DNA from: Micrococcales bacterium KH10
Lineage (GTDB): Bacteria > Actinomycetota > Actinomycetes > Actinomycetales > Cellulomonadaceae
DNA length: 64,000 nucleotides
Direction of reading: 5' to 3'
Assembly: GCA_900188465.1 (NCBI GenBank)
Contig: FZPE01000001.1
Coordinates: forward strand, 372,001 to 436,000
Of this stretch, positions 8,539 to 14,475 are shown one piece after another (position 1 is the first letter of the stretch; every line of letters starts with the position of its first letter). The position numbers were made by a program, and so were the translations under genes. The notes under the pieces are model-generated. The model ran no database searches, was not told where the DNA came from, and saw only the letters and a program-made list of their open reading frames with translations.

Positions 8539-9352
8539 GAACGCCCTAGCCATGGTGGCCCTAGAGGAGCGCAGCCGCGGGAGCGAGGTTCACCGCGTGC
8601 TGGGCCGCGGCGCCACACCGCTGGTCCGCCTCATACATACCCCCGGGCTGCCAGGCGTCGACCCCCGCGAAGCCGGACTGTTCCACACCGCGTTCCTCTT
8701 CGAGGACCAGGCCAGCCTCGCCGCCACGGTATACCGTGCTGCGCAGGATTCTCGGTCGAGGTTCGTCGGCTCCAGCGACCACCACGTCAGTGAAGCGTTC
8801 TACTTCACAGACCCTGAGGGAAATGGGATCGAGCTCTATCGGGATCGCCCGCGAGACCAGTGGGAGCAGAAGAATGGCGAACTGCGAATGGAGACACTGT
8901 ATCTGGACCCCAACGCCTTCCTGCGGACCCATCTGGACCAACAGGTGCTGGAAGCCGGGCCTGACCGTGCAGGCATTGTCGGCCACGTGCACCTACAAGT
9001 CGGTGATTTGGCCGTGGCCAAAGACTTCTATATCGACACGCTAGGATTCGAAGCCACGGTCACCGGATATCCAGGCGCGCTCTTCGCAGCTGCCGGCGGA
9101 TACCATCACCACGTGGCCATGAACACCTGGAACAGCTCTGGTGCCGGCCCCCGTGCTGCCCGCCTTGGACTTGGCGATGTCTCAGTCACCGTCCCCGGCC
9201 GGGAGGACCTTGATGCACTGATAGCGCGCCTGAGGTCCAAGGGTGTAGATTTCCAGGATCATGGTCACCGCGTTGCGACCACAGACCCGTGGGGAACCCA
9301 AGTGTCAGTCGGCCTGTCGGGCACCCATACCGAGGACCTGCTCAACCGCTGA
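8405..9352 (+). CDS. VOC-family ring-cleavage (catechol 2,3-dioxygenase-like) or glyoxalase-like protein
   Basis: The 315-residue protein has two tandem vicinal-oxygen-chelate modules, about residues 28-140 and 190-305. The first starts DAVTLRVGDLENMSSYYENAL and ends FYFTDPEGNGIELYRDRP; the second starts GHVHLQVGDLAVAKDFYIDTLGF and ends HRVATTDPWGTQVSV. His and Glu ligands expected at the metal site (H of GHVHLQV, H of HHHVAMNTW, E of NGIELYRD) are present in part. The arrangement resembles CatE/YfiE-type extradiol dioxygenases, but the substrate cannot be assigned. The start at 8405 is the only reasonable ATG in frame; no strong ribosome site precedes it. The frame is intact although both flanks are decayed, so it may still be expressed. 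Confidence 0.8.
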   Translation: MQNTRAKSTDGAAGAVNDRHLNPATSMDAVTLRVGDLENMSSYYENALAMVALEERSRGSEVHRVLGRGATPLVRLIHTPGLPGVDPREAGLFHTAFLFEDQASLAATVYRAAQDSRSRFVGSSDHHVSEAFYFTDPEGNGIELYRDRPRDQWEQKNGELRMETLYLDPNAFLRTHLDQQVLEAGPDRAGIVGHVHLQVGDLAVAKDFYIDTLGFEATVTGYPGALFAAAGGYHHHVAMNTWNSSGAGPRAARLGLGDVSVTVPGREDLDALIARLRSKGVDFQDHGHRVATTDPWGTQVSVGLSGTHTEDLLNR

Positions 9353-9508
9353 GCAACATTCACAGGGCCGCCTGGGACGGGCTTGGCCAGATGACCGGCT
9401 CCAGTGCCGATGCCGTGATAGGTCGCGTCACGCACGGCCTGCAACTCTGGGTCACCGACGGGAGCCTCGACGAAGACGAGGGCGTCTGTAGAAGCTCGAC
9501 TAGCAGAC
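9353..9508. other. intergenic debris between the VOC gene and the broken HTH gene
   Basis: No convincing gene is present. Short frames on both strands show a protein-like composition (for example a minus-strand stretch reading ALVFVEAPVGDPELQAVRDA), which may be the remains of a coding region, but no family was recognised and there is no supported start. Confidence 0.4.
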
Positions 9509-9850
9509 TCAGTCCGCCTTCCTGGGATGCTTGGTGTAGTGCCACACCGTGCCCCTGTGAATGCCGAACTGCTCCGCGATCGATAACACGCTCTCGCCGC
9601 CATCACGGGCAGTTCAAATAGCCTCTACTTCCTTCTCCGACAGCGGTGTTCGATTACGGCGACTAGGGCGTGAAACGACATCTGGCTCCGGTTCAGGTGC
9701 TGCGTCCGGTACCCTCACATCATCGAGTTTCGCCTGTTCCCAAGCTGTAACAAGGCGTTCCAGCCGACGTCGCGAGTTCAAGTTGGCTCCACTGGAGACC
9801 ACTTTGAAATGTCGCGCCACACATCTGGTCTGTAGCGCGACATTTATCAT
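9509..9850 (-). pseudogene. helix-turn-helix protein remnant with internal stop
   Basis: A minus-strand frame reads RRRLERLVTAWEQAKLDD, then RRNRTPLSEKEVEAI, then a TGA at 9614-9616, and continues in the same frame as TARDGGESVLSIAEQFGIHRGTVWHYTK to a stop at 9509. The part after the stop is a classic helix-turn-helix as found at the C-terminus of small actinobacterial recombinase-associated proteins. A single CGA to TGA change would explain the interruption, so this is a decayed gene. The 5' limit is uncertain, because the frame above residue 20 crosses an inverted repeat at 9807-9845 that may lie outside the original gene. Confidence 0.65.
9807..9845. repeat. perfect 11-bp inverted repeat in mobile-element debris
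   Basis: AAATGTCGCGC at 9807-9817 is repeated in reverse complement as GCGCGACATTT at 9835-9845, with a 17-nt spacer. It lies at the 5' edge of the broken helix-turn-helix gene. It could be a recombinase site, a terminal repeat of a lost element, or an operator of the former gene. No second copy was seen in the window by eye. Confidence 0.6.
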
Positions 9851-9904
9851 TTCTGCGGCCAGCGGCTAGTCATCGATCAGCCACGGACCCCAATCATCGC
9901 GACA

Positions 9905-10894
9905 TCAATCCGGAATGACGACGACCTTTCCCACTGTGCGTCCGGATTCGACGCGTGCGAGCGCTGCCTGGGCCTGATCAAGCGGCCAGGTCCGTTCGAT
10001 GACCGGAACGACGCTCCCTGCCGCGACACGTTCCAGGATTGCACTCGTCACCTCGGGTTTGGCGGTCGCGGCAAGAGGCCGAATGGGTCGCGTTGATCGA
10101 ATCGACAGCAAGAACGCGCGTATGAGGCGTCCGATCGGGCCGAACACACGCCCACCTTCACCCGAGACGAGTACAACCGATCCACCAGGGCGTACCAGGC
10201 GGCGCAAGTCGCGAAGTTTCGCGGTGCCAGCTATGTCGATCACTGCATCGAACTCACTTTTTGGCAGGTCGCCGGCATCGGTAGATCGATAATCGAATGT
10301 CTGCGCGGCGCCAAGGCTCTCAACGAGCGATCGGTTAGATTCGCCGCACAATGCCCATACTTCTGCACCGGCATCGGTGGCGAGTTGCACAGTAAACGTG
10401 CCGACTCCGCCCGAAGCGCCGATGACGAGGATTCGATCGCCTGCTTTGACCTTTCCATGATGCAGCGCCTGCCACGCCGTTCCGCCGGCCACCGGCACTG
10501 TCGCAGCGATAGCAGGCTCGATCCTTGGATCCTTAGGCACAACGCGCTTCAGCGCAGTGATGACATATTCTGCAAGACCGCCGCCAGACAGTTCACCGAT
10601 CACCTCCGTGCCAATCAGCGAAGTGTCCACTCCCGGCCCGACATCGACGATGACACCTGCCACATCCATTCCGCGGACCGGATTTCGCGGACGTCTCAGG
10701 CCAAACGCCAGTCGCACCAGATAAGGGTCTCCAGACATGACTCTGATATCGCCAGCGTTGAGCGCGGTTGCGCTGACTTTCAGCAGCACGTCCCCTTTTC
10801 CAGGGGTGGGCACCGTGACCCTGCGCAAAGTTGTCGCGGCAGCATTCCCGTAGCGGTCCTGCACCCACGCACGCATCATCGTGTCCATGCTCAC
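9905..10894 (-). CDS. zinc-independent medium-chain NAD(P)-dependent oxidoreductase (quinone oxidoreductase-like)
   Basis: This 329-residue enzyme belongs to the medium-chain dehydrogenase/reductase superfamily. An N-terminal GroES-like domain contains LLKVSATALNAGDIRVMSG and RGMDVAGVIVDVGPGV. The Rossmann fold carries VIGASGGVGTFTVQLA at about residues 157-172, the NAD(P)-binding loop. The catalytic and structural zinc Cys ligands are absent, as in the quinone oxidoreductase branch that reduces enones or quinones. The GTG at 10894 overlaps the XRE gene stop; ATG at 10888 is an alternative. It is the third gene of a tightly coupled cassette (membrane protein, XRE regulator, oxidoreductase). 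The true substrate is unknown. Confidence 0.9.
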   Translation of the reverse strand: MSMDTMMRAWVQDRYGNAAATTLRRVTVPTPGKGDVLLKVSATALNAGDIRVMSGDPYLVRLAFGLRRPRNPVRGMDVAGVIVDVGPGVDTSLIGTEVIGELSGGGLAEYVITALKRVVPKDPRIEPAIAATVPVAGGTAWQALHHGKVKAGDRILVIGASGGVGTFTVQLATDAGAEVWALCGESNRSLVESLGAAQTFDYRSTDAGDLPKSEFDAVIDIAGTAKLRDLRRLVRPGGSVVLVSGEGGRVFGPIGRLIRAFLLSIRSTRPIRPLAATAKPEVTSAILERVAAGSVVPVIERTWPLDQAQAALARVESGRTVGKVVVIPD

Positions 10895-11106
10895 TCCTCG
10901 GGGTATTGAAAGACGTCTTCGAGCGGCACAGCGAAGATGCGGGATATCTGAAAGGCGAGTTCCAGCGAGGGTGAGTATTTCCCATGCTCGATCGCTATGA
11001 GCGTTTGGCGTGTCACATCGACACGCCTCGCAAGCTCAGCCTGGGTCAGCCCAGCCGCTTCGCGTAAGGGCCGGATCGAGTTGGTCACTCTGGTTGGCTT
11101 TCCCAT
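10891..11106 (-). CDS. short XRE/Cro-type transcription regulator
   Basis: The 71-residue protein is almost only a Cro/CI helix-turn-helix: IRPLREAAGLTQAELARRVDVTRQTLIAIEHGKYSPSLELAFQISRIFAVPLEDVF. This minimal form, usually encoded with a small membrane protein, is typical of autoregulated pairs. ATG at 11106 overlaps the stop of the membrane protein by one base (TGATG), and its own stop overlaps the oxidoreductase start, so all three are translationally coupled. Two related 18-bp palindromes before the first gene of the cassette are the obvious candidate binding sites. The upstream extension of the frame to 11286 lies inside the membrane protein gene and is not used. Confidence 0.9.
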   Translation of the reverse strand: MGKPTRVTNSIRPLREAAGLTQAELARRVDVTRQTLIAIEHGKYSPSLELAFQISRIFAVPLEDVFQYPEE

Positions 11107-11540
11107 CACTGGAAACCTCGTCGATAGGCGACAAGGCGAGCGGTTCCGCCGAGGAAGGCGGACAGGGAAAAGCCGAGGAAGATCGCGTTGCCGATCCAGA
11201 ACCAGTGCACCTCTAGCGCAGTTAGTAGTAGAGCGGCTAGTCCTCCGATGACGAGGAATGCCTGTCCGATACGCTCTCCGAACCACTCGATCTCGCGGTC
11301 ACGCTGATCCGCGCGATGTTCCTCGTCAGGGTTCCTCAGCCCTGCGATGATTCCCCAGACGATGCTCAGGACGATCGAAGCGGCAATTGTCGCGAGTATC
11401 GTCCAGAGCATCAGCCAACCCCACTCGATTTCCTCGACCCTTCCTCGCGCCAACTGCGGCACGATGATCGCGAGGTAGACGACTGTACCGATCAGGCTTG
11501 TGACCAACTGCACCCAGGTGTTGCGCTCTGCATAACCCAT
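11106..11540 (-). CDS. small four-helix membrane protein paired with the XRE regulator
   Basis: The 144-residue protein has four predicted membrane helices: about residues 10-27 (VTSLIGTVVYLAIIVPQL), 38-60 (GWLMLWTILATIAASIVLSIVW), 92-110 (AFLVIGGLAALLLTALEV) and 112-132. A charged loop (NPDEEHRADQRDREIEWFGERI) separates the two hairpins. It resembles the DUF2178-type small membrane proteins commonly encoded with an XRE regulator. ATG at 11540 is preceded by GGAGGTGCTTT, a strong ribosome site. It is the first gene of a three-gene cassette. A sensing or sequestering role for the XRE protein is inference only. Confidence 0.8.
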   Translation of the reverse strand: MGYAERNTWVQLVTSLIGTVVYLAIIVPQLARGRVEEIEWGWLMLWTILATIAASIVLSIVWGIIAGLRNPDEEHRADQRDREIEWFGERIGQAFLVIGGLAALLLTALEVHWFWIGNAIFLGFSLSAFLGGTARLVAYRRGFQ

Positions 11541-11554
11541 AAAGCACCTCCAGT

Positions 11555-11616
11555 TGTAAAAAATTCTTAACATCGACGATAGGGGCGAGTATCACACATG
11601 TCAAGAATTCTTTACA
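11555..11616 (-). promoter_or_regulatory. promoter with two 18-bp operator-like palindromes
   Basis: On the minus strand, TTGACA (11604-11599), a 17-nt spacer and TATCGT (11581-11576) form a good sigma-70-type promoter for the membrane protein/XRE/oxidoreductase cassette. Two related near-palindromes flank it: TGTCAAGAATTCTTTACA at 11599-11616, covering the -35 box, and TGTAAAAAATTCTTAACA at 11555-11572, covering the expected transcription start. Their starts are 44 bp apart, about four helical turns. The placement is that of a repressor acting at both ends of a promoter, and the small XRE protein encoded in the operon is the likely binder. Confidence 0.75.
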
Positions 11617-11626
11617 CCGCGGAGGT

Positions 11627-12577
11627 TTACCGGCGGCGCTCCCGAGCCTCCTTGAGCGCCTGAGCTTGCGCCTTCCGCGCGGTGCGCACGTTCTTTTCAG
11701 CTTCACGAAGCACCTTGAGCGCCTCCTGCGTGGCCTTTCGAGCCGCACGGTATTTCTTGTCATCTTGCACATCAGAATCGTCCGCAAGGTCAACATCAAC
11801 CGGGGCGCCCGGTTCCGTCGGCCGCGATTCGCCCACCCGCGTCATGTAGTCCGCCACCCCGTCAAGTGCGCGGGCTATGTTGAACTCAAACGGGTCGACG
11901 TCGCGGACGAAAGTGCCCTCGTCAATAACCCGCCGCAAATGCGGGAACTCAGTCACATCAATGACCGCATCGAACAGTTCCGCTTCACGGATGGTGACCT
12001 CTTCGGGAGCCAGCCCGCTCTCACGGGCAAACTCGTTATACCCGGCGGCGACGATTGCCGCCCAGCGGGCCAGTCCTGAGATTTGCAGCGACACCGCCAA
12101 TCGCTCGTCTGAATTGAGATTCGTCTCGTCCAATGCCGCGATCGACTCCTCCATCCATGCCGAGTGGTTGGGGGTGAGCGGCACACCGTTGATCGGCAGC
12201 GCCAGCATCCATGGATGCTGCAGATAGACCGCAAGCTGCTCTCGATAGAGCAGTTCTAACTTGGCGCGCCAACCCTGTGCGGCGCGCACTGCCTCGCTGG
12301 GCAGCCCGACAGCGGTCTCTTGCATGAGTAGCAGCAGGTCGTCTTTGGCGGTGATGTAGCGATAGAGCGCCATGGGCGTAAACCCCAGTCGCTTGGCCAC
12401 CGCGGCCATTGAGACCGCGCTGAGCCCTTCAGCGTCGGCGAGCTCAATAGCCACGTCAACGATCTTTTCAACGCTCATCTCTCGCCGCGGACCGCGTTGC
12501 GGGTTCGCGGCTACTCCCCATGCCAACGCGATACTGCGGGGCAGCTCACTTATCTCTTGATCGCCTGACTGTGCCAT
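11627..12577 (-). CDS. TetR-family regulator with C-terminal coiled-coil extension
   Basis: The 316-residue protein has a TetR DNA-binding domain at about residues 30-85 (EKIVDVAIELADAEGLSAVSMAAVAKRLGFTPMALYRYITAKDDLL), followed by a TetR_C-type ligand domain. It is about 80-100 residues longer than usual, ending in a basic Ala/Lys/Glu/Arg-rich helix (ATQEALKVLREAEKNVRTA), predicted as a coiled coil. It is divergent from the DrrAB-type exporter genes, which it most likely represses. ATG at 12577 follows TAGACT (12589-12584) by 6 nt, with TTGTCT (12612-12607) 17 nt further upstream, so the transcript appears leaderless. Ligand unknown. Confidence 0.9.
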   Translation of the reverse strand: MAQSGDQEISELPRSIALAWGVAANPQRGPRREMSVEKIVDVAIELADAEGLSAVSMAAVAKRLGFTPMALYRYITAKDDLLLLMQETAVGLPSEAVRAAQGWRAKLELLYREQLAVYLQHPWMLALPINGVPLTPNHSAWMEESIAALDETNLNSDERLAVSLQISGLARWAAIVAAGYNEFARESGLAPEEVTIREAELFDAVIDVTEFPHLRRVIDEGTFVRDVDPFEFNIARALDGVADYMTRVGESRPTEPGAPVDVDLADDSDVQDDKKYRAARKATQEALKVLREAEKNVRTARKAQAQALKEARERRR

Positions 12578-12594
12578 CGCACCAGTCTACGTTC

Positions 12595-12632
12595 TGTATA
12601 CGGCATAGACAACGTGTTACTGTTGTAAACAG
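12595..12632. promoter_or_regulatory. candidate TetR operators between the regulator and the exporter
   Basis: Two dyads lie in the divergent promoter region. TGTATACGGCATAGACA at 12595-12611 has matching ends (TGTnTA, 5 nt, TAnACA) and overlaps the -35 and spacer of the regulator's own promoter. CTGTTGTAAACAG at 12620-12632 is a perfect 5-bp inverted repeat around GTA, on the exporter side. Both positions suit a TetR repressor controlling itself and drrAB-like genes. Which dyad binds is not known. Confidence 0.55.
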
Positions 12633-12675
12633 TATATGACATACACACTGATAATCACTGCTTACGGAGGTGCAT

Positions 12676-13581
12676 ATGACCAGCGCTATCGAAGTGCACG
12701 ACATCAGCAAATCTTTCGGGGAAAACCTCGTCCTCGACAGGCTGCAACTGTCGGTATCACAAGGCGAGATATTTGCGTTGCTTGGACCCAACGGCGCCGG
12801 GAAAACCACAACGATCGAGATCCTCACCACCCTGGTGCTACCCGACTCCGGTCAGGCACTGGTCAAGGGCTACGACGTCGTCCAAGACTCGACTCAAGTC
12901 AAACGCCGCATCAGTGTCACGGGGCAGTCTGCCGCAGTCGACGAGGTACTGACCGGGTATGAGAATCTCATCATGTTCGGGCGGCTAATGGGGTTGCGAA
13001 CACCCGAGGCCAAAGACCGCGCACGTGAACTCCTCAAACAATTCGACCTTGACGACGCGAAGAATCGACGAGTGGCCACCTACTCCGGAGGTATGCGCCG
13101 TCGACTCGACCTTGCTCTTTCAATCGTCCGCCATCCTGAGATCCTCTTCTTGGACGAACCGACGACCGGCTTGGATCCGCGAAGCCGCCAAGACCTCTGG
13201 CACCTCATCAGAGCTCTCGCCAAGGGCGGCACGACAATCTTCCTGACCACCCAATATCTCGAAGAAGCCGATCAGTTGGCGGATCGCATAGCAGTACTCG
13301 ATCACGGCCGAATCGTGGCCATCGGCAGTGCCGGAGACCTGAAGAAGCAAGTCGGAGATGAGTACCTGGAGATTCGGACTCGAACGGGCGACATCTGCAC
13401 CACCTTTCCCATCGATGGTTCCGTAGCCTCCGTCCAGGCAGCGCTTCATTCCCTTGACGAACGGTTTCACCATGCACTCGTATCCATCCGGCGACCGACT
13501 ATCGACGATGTCTTTCTCAACCTGACGTCCGCGCCCACCAACCGACAACCGACAGAACACGCGCAAGGAGAAGAACAGTGA
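12676..13581 (+). CDS. DrrA-type ABC exporter ATP-binding protein
   Basis: The 301-residue ATPase drives export of a hydrophobic compound through the permease encoded next to it. Walker A GPNGAGKTTT is at about residue 37, the ABC signature YSGGMRRRLDLA at about 135, Walker B ILFLDEPTTGLD at about 155, and the H-loop region FLTTQYLEEAD shows Gln where many ATPases have His, as in other daunorubicin-type (DrrA) proteins. A C-terminal DrrA-like domain follows. ATG at 12676 has GGAGG 5 nt upstream, better than the GTG at 12670, which overlaps that site. The stop overlaps the permease start (GTGA). The TetR gene upstream points to drug or metabolite export, substrate unknown. Confidence 0.92.
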   Translation: MTSAIEVHDISKSFGENLVLDRLQLSVSQGEIFALLGPNGAGKTTTIEILTTLVLPDSGQALVKGYDVVQDSTQVKRRISVTGQSAAVDEVLTGYENLIMFGRLMGLRTPEAKDRARELLKQFDLDDAKNRRVATYSGGMRRRLDLALSIVRHPEILFLDEPTTGLDPRSRQDLWHLIRALAKGGTTIFLTTQYLEEADQLADRIAVLDHGRIVAIGSAGDLKKQVGDEYLEIRTRTGDICTTFPIDGSVASVQAALHSLDERFHHALVSIRRPTIDDVFLNLTSAPTNRQPTEHAQGEEQ

Positions 13582-14381
13582 CCACGACCGCCTCACACTC
13601 CGCTATGTCCGTGCCCGCCCGCCCAAATCTAGTGGCGGAGAAAGTACTGATACATCGCAGTCTGATCAGGTCGATACGCGATGCAGAGTCGCTCTTGATG
13701 GCCATCTTGTTGCCGGTGGCGCTGATGCTGGTGTTCACCTTGGTCTTTGGCGGGGCGATCAGCGCAGCAGGAGACTACGTCGACTACGTGGTGCCCGGCA
13801 TCATTTTGACCTGCGCCGGATTTGGCGCGTCGACCACCGCTACGTTCGTCGCCAATGACATGCAACGCGGAATCATCAAGCGTCTGCGAACCATGCCAAT
13901 CCGCGCAAATGCCGTATTGACCGGCCATGTCATCGCCAGCGTCGCCCGTAATCTCGTCGCAACCACAGTCGTGATCGCCGTGGCCCTCATCATCGGGTTC
14001 AAGCCACAGTGGTCGCTGGTTGCCTGGCTCGGCGTGCTCGGCCTGATCACCCTGTACATCTTGGCCATCACCTACTTGTTCGCTGCCATCGGACTGGCTG
14101 CGGGAAGCGCGGAGGCTGCTAGCGGCTACGGCTTCGTCTTGCTTTTCTTGCCCTATCTATCGAGCGCCTTTGTCCCTATCGAAACGATGCCCGCCTGGAT
14201 ACAGCCCATTGCGCTGCATCAGCCGATCACGCCGATTATCGAAACCATTCGTTCGCTGCTTTTGGGTGCGAGTGAGCCGGTGCCAGCAATGACGGCGGTG
14301 ATCTGGTGCATCGCGATCCTCGCTGGCGCGATGACTTGGGGAGCCTGGCTCTTTCGCCGCAAGGCGCCGGGACGTAGCTAA
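13578..14381 (+). CDS. DrrB-type ABC-2 exporter permease
   Basis: The 267-residue integral membrane protein has about six hydrophobic helices: ESLLMAILLPVALMLVFTLVFG, YVVPGIILTCAGFGASTTATF, VARNLVATTVVIAVALIIGF, WLGVLGLITLYILAITYLFAAIGLA, GYGFVLLFLPYLSSAFVP, and a last one near the C-terminus (VIWCIAILAGAMTWGAWLF). The pattern PGIILTCAGF and YLSSAFVPIETMPAWIQPIALHQPITPIIETIRSLL is typical of DrrB-like ABC-2 permeases. It starts with GTG overlapping the ATPase stop, so the two are made in step. It forms the channel of the TetR-controlled exporter. Confidence 0.92.
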   Translation: MTTTASHSAMSVPARPNLVAEKVLIHRSLIRSIRDAESLLMAILLPVALMLVFTLVFGGAISAAGDYVDYVVPGIILTCAGFGASTTATFVANDMQRGIIKRLRTMPIRANAVLTGHVIASVARNLVATTVVIAVALIIGFKPQWSLVAWLGVLGLITLYILAITYLFAAIGLAAGSAEAASGYGFVLLFLPYLSSAFVPIETMPAWIQPIALHQPITPIIETIRSLLLGASEPVPAMTAVIWCIAILAGAMTWGAWLFRRKAPGRS

Positions 14382-14448
14382 CCGGCGTGATTACGCGCTG
14401 AACAAAATCCCGCGGGGAATGTCGGACCCAAGGGTTAGGCTCGGATTC

Positions 14449-14475
14449 ATGACTACTAAGGCGGCTCGGAGTTGA
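14449..14475 (+). other. eight-codon leader reading frame coupled to the next ABC gene
   Basis: ATG at 14449 opens a frame reading MTTKAARS and stopping at TGA 14473-14475. That TGA overlaps the TTG start of the downstream ABC exporter (TTGA at 14472). A poor start codon with no well-spaced ribosome site, next to a tiny upstream frame, suggests that ribosomes re-initiate after reading the leader. It could be a fortuitous frame. Confidence 0.4.

Noticed and set aside
9265-9606. Minus-strand frame after the VOC gene containing ALVFVEAPVGDPELQAVRDA
   Set aside because: Composition is protein-like and it may be a gene fragment, but it overlaps the HTH remnant in another frame and the VOC 3' end; no family could be named.
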